A stretch of 64,000 nt of DNA from Bradyrhizobium sp. Ash2021 (GTDB lineage Bacteria > Pseudomonadota > Alphaproteobacteria > Rhizobiales > Xanthobacteraceae): contig NZ_CP100604.1 in assembly GCF_031202265.1 (NCBI RefSeq), forward strand, positions 5,934,501 to 5,998,500, given 5' to 3'. Shown here piece after piece: positions 1-12,400 of this stretch. The notes under the pieces are model-generated. The model saw nothing but the letters and a program-made list of their open reading frames with translations. It ran no database searches and had not been told where the DNA came from. Each line of letters opens with the position of its first letter. Positions within the stretch are counted from its first letter, which is position 1. The translations under genes and the position numbers were made by a program.

Positions 1-1
1 G

Positions 2-814
2 TTGGAGCGCGAGCGATCGCCGCAGCGGGCCTACGTTGCCAGAAAGATCGACGAAGGCCGGATCGCCTTCGAGAATGTCAGCTTTGCCTATCCGGGGGCC
101 CCCGGCAACGCGCTGGAAAAGGTCTCATTCAAGATCGAGGGCGGTGAACGGGTCGGCATCATCGGACGGGTCGGATCGGGCAAGACCACCGTCGGGCGTC
201 TGCTTCTTGGCTTCTACGAAGCTAAAGAGGGCCGCATTCTGGTCGATGGCGTTGATTCCAGGCAATACGATCCCGCTGATTTGCGCACCGGAATTGGCTT
301 CGCAATGCAGGACACCGATCTCTTCTTCGGAAAACTGCGCGACAACATCGCACTCGGCAAACCCGAAGCGACCGACGAAGAGATTCTTAATGCGGCGCGC
401 TTGTCAGGCGTCGAAAGCTTCATCGCCGGCCATCCGATGGGATACGACATGCCTATCTCCGAGGGCGGTCGCAGTCTTTCGGGCGGCCAGAAGCAGGCGA
501 TCGGGCTTGCCCGTGTACTGATCAGGAAGCCCAAGGTGCTGTTCCTCGATGAACCGACTGCCCATTTTGATATCCGAAGCGAAGCCGAATTCCTCGAGCG
601 ATTGAAAGCCATTCGCGGCGAACAAATGACCATTATCATTTCGACGCATCGTCTCTCGCTCCTCAACATGGTCGACCGGCTGCTGCTGTTTGATAATGGC
701 CGTCTGGTCGCTGACGGACCTCGCGACAAAGTATTGGCGATCTTGCAAGGCAAGCCCCTGGCCGCTGCCCCCGCTCCCTTGCAGGAGAATACGATACAAC
801 CGAAATCGGCATAG
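2..814 (+). CDS. Type I secretion ABC transporter, ATPase part (5' end outside window)
   Basis: This is the C-terminal 270 residues of an inner-membrane export ATPase; the transmembrane part lies before the window. In the visible fragment Walker A (GRVGSGKT) is at about residues 55-62, the LSGGQ signature at 159-163, Walker B (VLFLDEP) at 179-185 and the switch histidine (STHR) near 216. The sequence resembles LapB/RTX-toxin exporters, which power one-step export of large adhesins through a channel made with a HlyD-type adaptor and TolC. The next gene on the same strand, 25 bp on, encodes that adaptor, and a LapG-type protease and a giant adhesin follow, so a Lap-type export role is well supported by context. 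No TolC-like outer-membrane gene is seen in the window. The start codon is not in the window. Confidence 0.9.
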   Translation: MERERSPQRAYVARKIDEGRIAFENVSFAYPGAPGNALEKVSFKIEGGERVGIIGRVGSGKTTVGRLLLGFYEAKEGRILVDGVDSRQYDPADLRTGIGFAMQDTDLFFGKLRDNIALGKPEATDEEILNAARLSGVESFIAGHPMGYDMPISEGGRSLSGGQKQAIGLARVLIRKPKVLFLDEPTAHFDIRSEAEFLERLKAIRGEQMTIIISTHRLSLLNMVDRLLLFDNGRLVADGPRDKVLAILQGKPLAAAPAPLQENTIQPKSA

Positions 815-839
815 ACGGCAACCAGGACGCGGAATCTCA

Positions 840-2087
840 ATGGCCTCCTCTGACTTTGCCTTTGCGAACGACATCCGGGCGGCAGCAGCCCTGCGCACAC
901 CGCGCACCTCGCGCATGCTGCTGTTCTCGTTCCTCGCTCTTCTTACGGCGTTTCTTCTATGGGCGCATTTTGCGGTACTGGACGAAGTCAAGCGCGGCAA
1001 TGGCCGTGTCGTGCCGTCGCAACAGACCCAAGTAGTCCAGAGCCTTGAAGGCGGTATCGTCGGCACGATCCTGGTACAGGAAGGCGCCATCGTTCAGCAG
1101 GGACAGTCCCTGATGCGGATCGACGACACGAAATTTGCCTCGGAATTCGGTGAAATCCGTGAACGACGCGCGGCGATGGCGGCGCGGGTAGCTCGGCTTG
1201 AAGCGGAAGCTCGGGGACGCAGCGAAGTGGTGTTTCCGGATCAATTGGATCAAGTGGTGCCGGCCGCGGTCGCAACGGAAACCAGCGTCTTTAAGATGCG
1301 GTCGCAAAAAGTGGCCCAGGATATCGATGTGTTGAACCAGCAAGTCACGCGGCTCACCGGAACGCTCAAACTGCTCGACCGCGAGTTGGCTCTAACCCGC
1401 AAGCTCTACGAACAGAAGGTGGTGCCCGAAATAGAAATGTTGCGACTGGATCGGCAAGCCACGGAAATGAGGGGGCAGCTTGCCGAGTCGCAATCCAAGA
1501 TCGCTAATATCACCGCCTCTTTCCGTTCTCAGGCCGATGAAGACCTCGCAAAGTCGCGCGGGGACCTCGCTGTTCTCGACGAAAACATCAAGTCTGCGCA
1601 AGATCGGGTGCGACGGACTGATCTGAAATCGCCGGTACACGGCATTGTTAACAAATTAAACGTGACCACGGTCGGCGCGGTGGTGCAGCCGGGCGCCAAT
1701 CTGATGGATATCATTCCGCTCGACGATTCATTGCTGGTGGAGGGAAAGATCCGTCCGCAGGACATCGCCTTTATCCGTCCCAGCCAGGACGCCGTCGTGA
1801 AGATCTCCGCCTACGATTCTTCGGTTTACGGTTCCCTAAAGGGCAAGGTCGAACGCATCAGCGCCGATACGATCGTCGACGACAAGGAAAAAACCGAGCG
1901 TCCGGAAACGTTTTACCGGGTCATGGTGCGGACCGAAAAAAACCATCTCGGCACTGAGGAAAAGCCATTGCCGATCATTCCTGGAATGGTTGCTACCGTC
2001 GAAGTCCTGACCGGCCACAAATCGGTTCTCGACTATCTCGTCAGGCCTGCGCGCACCCTGCGCGACGACGCCCTGCGCGAGCATTGA
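840..2087 (+). CDS. HlyD-family type I secretion membrane-fusion protein (LapC-like)
   Basis: This is a periplasmic adaptor of 415 residues joining the upstream ABC exporter to an outer-membrane channel. I chose the ATG at 840, which comes shortly after a purine-rich AGGACGCGGA stretch; an upstream in-frame extension overlaps the ATPase gene. One N-terminal membrane helix (about residues 27-45) is followed by a biotinyl/lipoyl-like hairpin segment around the QSLEGGIV motif, a long alpha-helical coiled-coil stretch, and a C-terminal beta-barrel region ending in a typical GMVATVEV segment. It is 25 bp downstream of the ATPase and almost certainly in the same operon. The N-terminus up to the helix is proline-poor and soluble, as expected for the cytoplasmic tail of this family. 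Confidence 0.9.
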   Translation: MASSDFAFANDIRAAAALRTPRTSRMLLFSFLALLTAFLLWAHFAVLDEVKRGNGRVVPSQQTQVVQSLEGGIVGTILVQEGAIVQQGQSLMRIDDTKFASEFGEIRERRAAMAARVARLEAEARGRSEVVFPDQLDQVVPAAVATETSVFKMRSQKVAQDIDVLNQQVTRLTGTLKLLDRELALTRKLYEQKVVPEIEMLRLDRQATEMRGQLAESQSKIANITASFRSQADEDLAKSRGDLAVLDENIKSAQDRVRRTDLKSPVHGIVNKLNVTTVGAVVQPGANLMDIIPLDDSLLVEGKIRPQDIAFIRPSQDAVVKISAYDSSVYGSLKGKVERISADTIVDDKEKTERPETFYRVMVRTEKNHLGTEEKPLPIIPGMVATVEVLTGHKSVLDYLVRPARTLRDDALREH

Positions 2088-2308
2088 GCTCGCGGTTCGG
2101 TTTGCTTAACGGATCCTCAAATCCAGTCATTCAATTTTGAACGATCGAGCAAACGGTCGATTGACCGACTTCTCGACATTCCCCTGAACCGCGACACGGT
2201 TTAACTCCGCCTAAGTGGTGGAGACCGCACGCTGCGTCCCGATAACAGCTGGGACGCAGATCGACGCATAGACGTTGACGGACGTTCCTGACAATGGGGA
2301 CGTTATCG

Positions 2309-3337
2309 ATGAAATCGCGTCGGGAATCGCTGAAGCTTGCCTCGTCGATACTTTTGACGGTATGCGCGCTTTCAATCAGCCTCTGCACTGCGCCTCACGC
2401 ACTTGCAGCGGAACAAGCGGTCATCGCTGATGCCGGCGACGGGTTGATACCAGGTTCCGACCAAACATCGACGCGCCCGCCAGCGACGTTCTTCAGCATC
2501 AACGATGTTCTGGCGAAGCTGGATCGCCAGCGCGGGCGCGGCCCCAATGCGATCCGCATGGCGACCCTCTCGCCATCGAATACGGCAACCGATGCGCAGC
2601 CCGAACAAAAGGAAGCGCCTCCGGTCGGCAAGGAGCCGTTCGGATTGTTCACGTTCCGCGCACCAGAGGGCATATTGTGGCGCAAATGGCGCAGCATCGA
2701 AGGCGATATCGCGAAGGAACAGATGATCCTGGATGATTGCCGGGCGAAAGCCGAGAGCTGCCCGTCCTACGCCGCGCAATTCCTGCGGTTGATCAACGCC
2801 GTCAAGGCCCAGTCCGGCCGCGGCCAGCTGAATGAAGCCAATCGTGCCGTCAACATGGCCATCCGCTACGTGAGCGACTTCGCGCAACATGGCGAAGCCG
2901 ATCGGTGGAGCGCGCCGCTGGCCACCTTTGCGACAGGGAAAGGCGATTGCGAGGATTATGCGATCGCCAAATACGTCGCTCTCGGCGAAGCCGGCTTCCC
3001 GCGTGATGATCTGCAGCTTGTGCTGGTTCGCGACCGTGCCGTCCGGCAGGATCATGCCGTGCTGGCTGCACATCTGGACGGTCACTGGATCATTCTCGAT
3101 AGCCGACGCTCGGAGCTGATGGACGACTCCGATGTCACGAGCTTCACGCCCTTGTTCGCAATCGATCATCGCGGCGTTCAGCTATTCGCGGCGCCCTATG
3201 CCAAGCGCCCGCTGCTGGCTGATGAAGTTGAGGCGGCGCCCGCTGCGGCAGGCGATGCTGGCTTCGGAGAATGGACTGGACAGGACGCCTCCGGCGACAG
3301 CTTTGCTCAATTGTACTCGCTGCCGCTGTTGATGTGA
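2309..3337 (+). CDS. lapG: LapG-type periplasmic transglutaminase-like cysteine protease
   Basis: This protein belongs to the bacterial transglutaminase-like cysteine proteinase family (BTLCP, formerly DUF920). In Pseudomonas, LapG cleaves the N-terminal anchor of the adhesin LapA and so releases it from the surface; LapD controls it in response to c-di-GMP. The catalytic triad is visible: Cys214 in GKGDCEDYA, His249 in QDHAVLA and Asp264 in IILDSR. A signal peptide covers about the first 34 residues. The ATG at 2309 is preferred because GGGGA lies 8 nt upstream; an ATG at 2294 in the same frame is possible. The 342-residue length exceeds that of typical LapG because of a low-complexity insert after the signal peptide. 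It sits between the exporter genes and the convergent adhesin, its probable substrate. No LapD gene is in the window. Confidence 0.87.
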   Translation: MKSRRESLKLASSILLTVCALSISLCTAPHALAAEQAVIADAGDGLIPGSDQTSTRPPATFFSINDVLAKLDRQRGRGPNAIRMATLSPSNTATDAQPEQKEAPPVGKEPFGLFTFRAPEGILWRKWRSIEGDIAKEQMILDDCRAKAESCPSYAAQFLRLINAVKAQSGRGQLNEANRAVNMAIRYVSDFAQHGEADRWSAPLATFATGKGDCEDYAIAKYVALGEAGFPRDDLQLVLVRDRAVRQDHAVLAAHLDGHWIILDSRRSELMDDSDVTSFTPLFAIDHRGVQLFAAPYAKRPLLADEVEAAPAAAGDAGFGEWTGQDASGDSFAQLYSLPLLM

Positions 3338-3371
3338 TTTCTCGCGGGCGAAGCCCGGCAGAGAAAACAAA

Positions 3372-3404
3372 AAGACCAGCCGGCATTGACTGCCGGCTGG
3401 TCTT
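3372..3404. terminator. Bidirectional hairpin terminator
   Basis: A perfect 14-bp stem (3372-3385 with 3391-3404) closes a 5-nt loop. An A-rich run lies on the left and TCTT on the right. It lies between two convergent genes, the LapG-like protease and the giant adhesin, so it can end transcription from both sides. Confidence 0.85.
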
Positions 3405-3418
3405 CTTAGACCTCAAGC

Positions 3419-6400
3419 TCAGAACGTATGGATTGCGGTCGCCGCTGGGATACCCGTGCTCACGTGCGCCAGATCAACCGCGTGGGCCGCCGTACCATCG
3501 GCCGAATAGTAGAGCTCATTGTGATTCGTGTTAAAGACGAATTGGTTGGTCGTGCCATTCCAGGCGGCTGCTTGCGTTGCATCCGTTGCACTACTGAACT
3601 GCCCGGCCGAAATCGTCGCTGAGGTGTTGATAGTCAAAGCCTGATTTTGAACATCAACATAGATCGTATCAGCTCCGATCGATTGGAAGTCAGTGATAGT
3701 GACACTCGCACCTCCGTTACCGTGCAGTACGAAGATATCGTTGCCTCCATTTCCTGTTAGGCTATCGGTGCCCGCTAAGCCGGCGATAAGGATGTCATCG
3801 CCTGTCCCACCTACCAAGGTATCCGTTCCGCCAGTGCTGTTGGCACCGGCATCCAGTATGCTTCCGGTGCTCGCGGCGGTGAGGTTGTCGGCGAATGACG
3901 AGCCGATGACATTTTCGATGCCGCTGATGGTATCTCCGGCCGCCCATCCCCCGGTCGCCGATTGTGTCGCCAGGTTGACGGTGACGCCAGCATTGGAACC
4001 GCTGTAGTCGACCGTGTCGCCTCCGCCAGTTCCGCCGGCAAGCGTATCAGCATGCGAGCTTGCCACCAGCACCTCTGCGGCCGTGGTACCTGTCAAATTA
4101 TACCCACCCGATGCGTTGGCCGTACCAACCAGCGACACCGAAAGATTGGTTGCGCTGTGGGTCGTATCACCATCGCCATCGGTGATGGTGGGAGCAAACG
4201 TCAGGGTTGTACTGCTGATCGTAGTCTGCTGGTCAAAGCTCACACTGGTCAGGTTGACCTTGGAGTCGTCTCCCGACGAGCCGTCAGCACCGGCGATATT
4301 TTCCACCGTCATCGACGTGAACGAGCCGAACGTACCAGTCGTTGGAACTCCTGCAGCTTCCCCGACTCCCCAATGGGCGCTGTCGACGAGCACCGGTGAG
4401 CCGTCCGACAGGATAATGTCCTCGGTAGCAAAGGCAACGCCACCATTATAGAGCGTTATCAGAAAATGCTCATTCGTGCTGTTGTTGCCCTTACCGATGC
4501 CCAGATCGACGGCGCTCTGGGGGTGCGCAAAGACAAAGTCAAGCACACTGAGGGTATTGAAGTTGCCATTATCCAGTCCGAAGCCGTTGTTGTTGGCATG
4601 CACCGTATGGTTGATGGGATCCGGTGCCCCGGCGTCGGTCGCTACCCAGCCGTCAATAAGAAGATCAGAGCCTGCCGGCGGACCGGCCGGGATGGTGACT
4701 GCATTCTTCACGAAGGTCGCCGAAGTACCAGTAACGACAGCGTAGCTTCCTTCGCCGGAATTGCCGCCGCCCGTGAAACTCGTGATGACCGTGGATTCCA
4801 GCGCCGTAGACGATGTCAGATGGAAATCGTATGTCCCGTTCGCAGCCATCGACAAGGTAAAGAACTGATTTGTCGTGCCGGTACTTCCGGCGACCGCGTC
4901 GGCCTGATCGGAATAAGCGAACATCTCCGCCGTCTGGGTCGCGGCATTGTAGTGGGTGTACTCATAGAAAGTGTAGGGCTGCGTCCCTCCCGTCACAGCG
5001 ACGGAGAAAACCTCTTCGCCTGCCGGATCATGGAGGAGCGTGTCGGTAACGGTATAGGTCAGCCCGGCCGGCGCTGTCCCCATCGCGATTCCGATTGCTG
5101 CGAAGGCAGGATCGTTTGGACCCTTCACATCGCCTGCTGGCGCAAAATCCGGTCCGTCTGCGCCGAAGTTTGGCTGCCATGTACCATGCGCGTCCGTGTT
5201 GTTAACGGTCGGCATTATGGCGTTTTGAATTGAACTGATCGTCGGGCCGTCGTCCAGGAAGCTCACCTGCTTGCCGAGATCGATGGTGGCCGCCTGATGG
5301 TCGCCATCCTTGTCCGTGATCGTCGCCGTCAGCGTCACCAGGTTGGCGATGCTGTTCAGGCTGATGCCTTCGCTGGTGTCCCCGTTCGACGCCGTGCCCT
5401 GCTTCACCGACCGGTCCTCGGTCAGCGTCACGATCCCCGTCGCCGGGTCCACCGCAATGGTGAACGCCAGCGCGCCGCCGGTCGTGCCGACATGGCCTTC
5501 GATCGTGTTGCCGTTCAGAACCAGCACATCGGTCTGGCCGGTCTGCGAATCGACCAGCCCCGACGAGGTGCCGTTGCCGCCGGTGATGCCCAGCGCATAG
5601 GCGATGCTTGCGCCGTCGGCGCCCTGCACCGCGGTGAACGCGGTCGAGAAGTTACCGGTGGTGTGGGTGCTGGCCAGCAGCGGCGTCGAGCCGTTGATGC
5701 CGTTGGTCGAAGCCGTCAGGAAGCTCTCGTCAACCGAGAGCGCCGGACCCGTTGCCGTCGCCGTAATCGTCGGACCGTCGTCATGGATGCTCAGCTGCTT
5801 GCCGAGATCGATCGTCGCCGCCTGATGGTCGCCGTCCTTGTCCGTGATCGTCGCCGTCAGCGTCACCAGGTTGGCGATGCTGTTCAGGCTGATGCCCTCG
5901 CTGATGTCGCCGTTCTCGCCGACGCCCTCATGCACCGCGCGCAGGTCGGTCAGCGTCACCACGCCGGTCGCGGCATTGACCGCCAGCGTAAAGGCCAGCG
6001 TCGAGCTCGCCCCGACATGGCCTTCCACCGTGGTGCCGTTCAGGACCAGGAAGATGTGCTGCCCGGTCGCCGAGTCGATCAGCCCGGAGTCCACGCTCGG
6101 CGAGCTCACGCCCAGCGAGTACGCGATGCTGGCGCCGTCGGCACCCTGCACCGAGGTGAACGCGGTCGAGAAGTCGCCGGTCTTGACCGTGCTGGCCAGG
6201 TTCGGCGTGGTGCCGTCGATGCCGTTGGTTGCCGCCGTCAGGAAGCTCTCGTCCACCACCAGCGTCGGTTCGGTCGAGTTGTTGACCACGATGGTCGGGC
6301 CGTCGTCGTTGAAGGTGACCTGCTTGCCGAGGTCGATGGTGGCCGCCTGATGGTCGCCGTCCTTGTCCGTGATCGTCGCCGTCAGCGTCACCAGGTTGGC

Positions 6401-9400
6401 GATGCTGTTCAGGCTGATGCCCTCGCTGATGTCGCCGTTCTCGCCGACGCCCTCATGCACCGCGCGCAGGTCGGTCAGCGTCACCACGCCGGTCGCGGCA
6501 TTGACCGCCAGCGTGAAGGCCAGCGTCGAGCTGGCGCCGACATGGCCTTCCACCGTGGTGCCGTTCAGCACCAGCAGGATGTGCTGCCCGGTCGCCGAGT
6601 CGATCAGCCCGGAGTCCACGCTCGGCGAGCTCACGCCCAGCGAGTACGCGATGCTGGCGCCGTCGGCACCCTGCACCGAGGTGAACGCGGTCGAGAAGTC
6701 GCCGGTCTTGACCGTGCTGGCCAGGTTCGGCGTGGTGCCGTCGATGCCGTTGGTTGCCGCCGTCAGGAAGCTCTCGTCCACCACCAGCGTCGGTTCGGTC
6801 GAGTTGTTGACCACGATGGTCGGGCCGTCGTCGTTGAAGGTGACCTGCTTGCCGAGGTCGATGGTGGCCGCCTGATGGTCGCCGTCCTTGTCCGTGATCG
6901 TCGCCGTCAGCGTCACCAGGTTGGCGATGCTGTTCAGGCTGATGCCCTCGCTGATGTCGCCGTTCTCGCCGACGCCCTCATGCACCGCGCGCAGGTCGGT
7001 CAGCGTCACCACGCCGGTCGCGGCATTGACCGCCAGCGTGAAGGCCAGCGTCGAGCTGGCGCCGACATGGCCTTCCACCGTGGTGCCGTTCAGCACCAGC
7101 AGGATGTGCTGCCCGGTCGCCGAGTCGATCAGCCCGGAGTCCACGCTCGGCGAGCTCACGCCCAGCGAGTACGCGATGCTGGCGCCGTCGGCACCCTGCA
7201 CCGAGGTGAACGCGGTCGAGAAGTCGCCGGTCTTGACCGTGCTGGCCAGGTTCGGCGTGGTGCCGTCGATGCCGTTGGTTGCCGCCGTCAGGAAGCTCTC
7301 GTCCACCACCAGCGTCGGTTCGGTCGAGTTGTTGACCACGATGGTCGGGCCGTCGTCGTTGAAGGTGACCTGCTTGCCGATATCGATGGTCGCCGCCTGA
7401 TGGTCGCCGTCCTTGTCCGTGATCGTCGCCGTCAGCGTCACCAGGTTGGCGATGCTGTTCAGGCTGATGCCCTCGCTGATGTCGCCGTTCTCGCCGACGC
7501 CCTCATGCACCGCGCGCAGGTCGGTCAGCGTCACCACGCCGGTCGCGGCATTGACCGCCAGCGTAAAGGCCAGCGTCGAGCTGGCGCCGACATGGCCTTC
7601 CACCGTGGTGCCGTTCAGCACCAGGAAGATGTGCTGCCCGGTCGCCGAGTCGATCAGCCCGGAGTCCACGCTCGGCGAGCTCACGCCCAGCGAGTACGCG
7701 ATGCTGGCGCCGTCGGCACCCTGCACCGAGGTGAACGCGGTCGAGAAGTCGCCGGTCTTGACCGTGCTGGCCAGGTTCGGCGTGGTGCCGTCGATGCCGT
7801 TGGTTGCCGCCGTCAGGAAGCTCTCGTCCACCACCAGCGTCGGTTCGGTCGAGTTGTTGACCACGATGGTCGGGCCGTCGTCGTTGAAGGTGACCTGCTT
7901 GCCGAGGTCGATGGTGGCCGCCTGGTGGTCGCCGTCCTTGTCCGTGATCGTCGCCGTCAGCGTCACCAGGTTGGCGATGCTGTTCAGGCTGATGCCCTCG
8001 CTGATGTCGCCGTTCTCGCCGACGCCCTCATGCACCGCCCGCAGGTCGGTCAGGGTCACGATCCCCGTGTTCGGGTCGACCGCCAGCGTGAAGGCCAGCG
8101 TCGAGCTCGCCCCGACATGGCCTTCCACCGTGGTGCCGTTCAGGACCAGGAAGATGTGCTGCCCGGTCGCCGAGTCGATCAGCCCGGAGTCCACGCTCGG
8201 CGAGCTCACGCCCAGCGAGTACGCGATGCTGGCGCCGTCGGCACCCTGCACCGAGGTGAACGCGGTCGAGAAGTCGCCGGTCTTGACCGTGCTGGCCAGG
8301 TTCGGCGTGGTGCCGTCGATGCCGTTGGTTGCCGCCGTCAGGAAGCTCTCGTCCACCACCAGCGTCGGTTCGGTCGAGTTGTTGACCACGATGGTCGGGC
8401 CGTCGTCGTTGAAGGTGACCTGCTTGCCGATATCGATGGTCGCCGCCTGATGGTCGCCGTCCTTGTCCGTGATCGTCGCCGTCAGCGTCACCAGGTTGGC
8501 GATGCTGTTCAGGCTGATGCCCTCGCTGATGTCGCCGTTCTCGCCGACGCCCTCATGCACCGCGCGCAGGTCGGTCAGCGTCACCACGCCGGTCGCGGCA
8601 TTGACCGCCAGCGTAAAGGCCAGCGTCGAGCTCGCCCCGACATGGCCTTCCACCGTGGTGCCGTTCAGGACCAGGAAGATGTGCTGCCCGGTCGCCGAGT
8701 CGATCAGCCCGGAGTCCACGCTCGGCGAGCTCACGCCCAGCGAGTACGCGATGCTGGCGCCGTCGGCACCCTGCACCGAGGTGAACGCGGTCGAGAAGTC
8801 GCCGGTCTTGACCGTGCTGGCCAGGTTCGGCGTGGTGCCGTCGATGCCGTTGGTTGCCGCCGTCAGGAAGCTCTCGTCCACCACCAGCGTCGGTTCGGTC
8901 GAGTTGTTGACCACGATGGTCGGGCCGTCGTCGTTGAAGGTGACCTGCTTGCCGAGGTCGATGGTGGCCGCCTGGTGGTCGCCGTCCTTGTCCGTGATCG
9001 TCGCCGTCAGCGTCACCAGGTTGGCGATGCTGTTCAGGCTGATGCCCTCGCTGATGTCGCCGTTCTCGCCGACGCCCTCATGCACCGCCCGCAGGTCGGT
9101 CAGGGTCACGATCCCCGTGTTCGGGTCGACCGCCAGCGTGAAGGCCAGCGTCGAGCTCGCCCCGACATGGCCTTCCACCGTGGTGCCGTTCAGGACCAGG
9201 AAGATGTGCTGCCCGGTCGCCGAGTCGATCAGCCCGGAGTCCACGCTCGGCGAGCTCACGCCCAGCGAGTACGCGATGCTGGCGCCGTCGGCACCCTGCA
9301 CCGAGGTGAACGCGGTCGAGAAGTCGCCGGTCTTGACCGTGCTGGCCAGGTTCGGCGTGGTGCCGTCGATGCCGTTGGTTGCCGCCGTCAGGAAGCTCTC

Positions 9401-12400
9401 GTCCACCACCAGCGTCGGTTCGGTCGAGTTGTTGACCACGATGGTCGGGCCGTCGTCGTTGAAGGTGACCTGCTTGCCGATATCGATGGTCGCCGCCTGA
9501 TGGTCGCCGTCCTTGTCCGTGATCGTCGCCGTCAGCGTCACCAGGTTGGCGATGCTGTTCAGGCTGATGCCCTCGCTGATGTCGCCGTTCTCGCCGACGC
9601 CCTCATGCACCGCCCGCAGGTCGGTCAGGGTCACGATCCCCGTGTTCGGGTCGACCGCCAGCGTGAAGGCCAGCGTCGAGCTCGCCCCGACATGGCCTTC
9701 CACCGTGGTGCCGTTCAGGACCAGGAAGATGTGCTGCCCGGTCGCCGAGTCGATCAGCCCGGAGTCCACGCTCGGCGAGCTCACGCCCAGCGAGTACGCG
9801 ATGCTGGCGCCGTCGGCACCCTGCACCGAGGTGAACGCGGTCGAGAAGTCGCCGGTCTTGACCGTGCTGGCCAGGTTCGGCGTGGTGCCGTCGATGCCGT
9901 TGGTTGCCGCCGTCAGGAAGCTCTCGTCCACCACCAGCGTCGGTTCGGTCGAGTTGTTGACCACGATGGTCGGGCCGTCGTCGTTGAAGGTGACCTGCTT
10001 GCCGATATCGATGGTCGCCGCCTGATGGTCGCCGTCCTTGTCCGTGATCGTCGCCGTCAGCGTCACCAGGTTGGCGATGCTGTTCAGGCTGATGCCCTCG
10101 CTGATGTCGCCGTTCTCGCCGACGCCCTCATGCACCGCGCGCAGGTCGGTCAGCGTCACCACGCCGGTCGCGGCATTGACCGCCAGCGTAAAGGCCAGCG
10201 TCGAGCTGGCGCCGACATGGCCTTCCACCGTGGTGCCGTTCAGCACCAGCAGGATGTGCTGCCCGGTCGCCGAGTCGATCAGCCCGGAGTCCACGCTCGG
10301 CGAGCTCACGCCCAGCGAGTACGCGATGCTGGCGCCGTCGGCACCCTGCACCGAGGTGAACGCGGTCGAGAAGTCGCCGGTCTTGACCGTGCTGGCCAGG
10401 TTCGGCGTGGTGCCGTCGATGCCGTTGGTTGCCGCCGTCAGGAAGCTCTCGTCCACCACCAGCGTCGGTTCGGTCGAGTTGTTGACCACGATGGTCGGGC
10501 CGTCGTCGTTGAAGGTGACCTGCTTGCCGAGGTCGATGGTGGCCGCCTGATGGTCGCCGTCCTTGTCCGTGATCGTCACCGTCAGCGTCACCAGGTTGGC
10601 GATGCTGTTCAGGCTGATGCCCTCGCTGATGTCGCCGTTCTCGCCGACGCCCTCATGCACCGCCCGCAGGTCGGTCAGGGTCACGATCCCCGTGTTCGGG
10701 TCGACCGCCAGCGTGAAGGCCAGCGTCGAGCTCGCCCCGACATGGCCTTCCACCGTGGTGCCGTTCAGGACCAGGAAGATGTGCTGCCCGGTCGCCGAGT
10801 CGATCAGCCCGGAGTCCACGCTCGGCGAGCTCACGCCCAGCGAGTACGCGATGCTGGCGCCGTCGGCACCCTGCACCGAGGTGAACGCGGTCGAGAAGTC
10901 GCCGGTCTTGACCGTGCTGGCCAGGTTCGGCGTGGTGCCGTCGATGCCGTTGGTTGCCGCCGTCAGGAAGCTCTCGTCCACCACCAGCGTCGGTTCGGTC
11001 GAGTTGTTGACCACGATGGTCGGGCCGTCGTCGTTGAAGGTGACCTGCTTGCCGAGGTCGATGGTGGCCGCCTGATGGTCGCCGTCCTTGTCCGTGATCG
11101 TCACCGTCAGCGTCACCAGGTTGGCGATGCTGTTCAGGCTGATGCCCTCGCTGATGTCGCCGTTCTCGCCGACGCCCTCATGCACCGCCCGCAGGTCGGT
11201 CAGGGTCACGATCCCCGTGTTCGGGTCGACCGCCAGCGTGAAGGCCAGCGTCGAGCTCGCCCCGACATGGCCTTCCACCGTGGTGCCGTTCAGGACCAGG
11301 AAGATGTGCTGCCCGGTCGCCGAGTCGATCAGCCCGGAGTCCACGCTCGGCGAGCTCACGCCCAGCGAGTACGCGATGCTGGCGCCGTCGGCACCCTGCA
11401 CCGAGGTGAACGCGGTCGAGAAGTCGCCGGTCTTGACCGTGCTGGCCAGGTTCGGCGTGGTGCCGTCGATGCCGTTGGTTGCCGCCGTCAGGAAGCTCTC
11501 GTCCACCACCAGCGTCGGTTCGGTCGAGTTGTTGACCACGATGGTCGGGCCGTCGTCGTTGAAGGTGACCTGCTTGCCGAGGTCGATGGTGGCCGCCTGA
11601 TGGTCGCCGTCCTTGTCCGTGATCGTCGCCGTCAGCGTCACCAGGTTGGCGATGCTGTTCAGGCTGATGCCCTCGCTGATGTCGCCGTTCTCGCCGACGC
11701 CCTCATGCACCGCGCGCAGGTCGGTCAGCGTCACCACGCCGGTCGCGGCATTGACCGCCAGCGTGAAGGCCAGCGTCGAGCTGGCGCCGACATGGCCTTC
11801 CACCGTGGTGCCGTTCAGCACCAGCAGGATGTGCTGCCCGGTCGCCGAGTCGATCAGCCCGGAGTCCACGCTCGGCGAGCTCACGCCCAGCGAGTACGCG
11901 ATGCTGGCGCCGTCGGCACCCTGCACCGAGGTGAACGCGGTCGAGAAGTCGCCGGTCTTGACCGTGCTGGCCAGGTTCGGCGTGGTGCCGTCGATGCCGT
12001 TGGTTGCCGCCGTCAGGAAGCTCTCGTCCACCACCAGCGTCGGCAAATGCTGCTCTTCGCCCAAAACACGAACCTGAATGGTCGGGCCGTCGTCGTTGAA
12101 CGTCACCTGCTTGCCGAGGTCGATGCTGGCAGTCGCCGTGTCGCCGTCCTTGTCGGTGATCGTCGCTGTCAGCGTCACCAGGTTGGCCACGCTGTTCAGG
12201 CTGATGCCCTCGCTGATGTCGCCGTTTTCGCCGACGCCCTCGTGCACTGCGCGCAGATCGGTCAGCGTCACCACACCCGTCGCAGGGTCAAGCGCGAGCG
12301 TGAAGGCGAGTGTCGCCGTCGCACCGACGTGACCTTCCACCGTGTTGCCGTTCAGCACCAGGAAGATGTGATCACCGGTCGCGGAGTCGATCAAGCCGGA

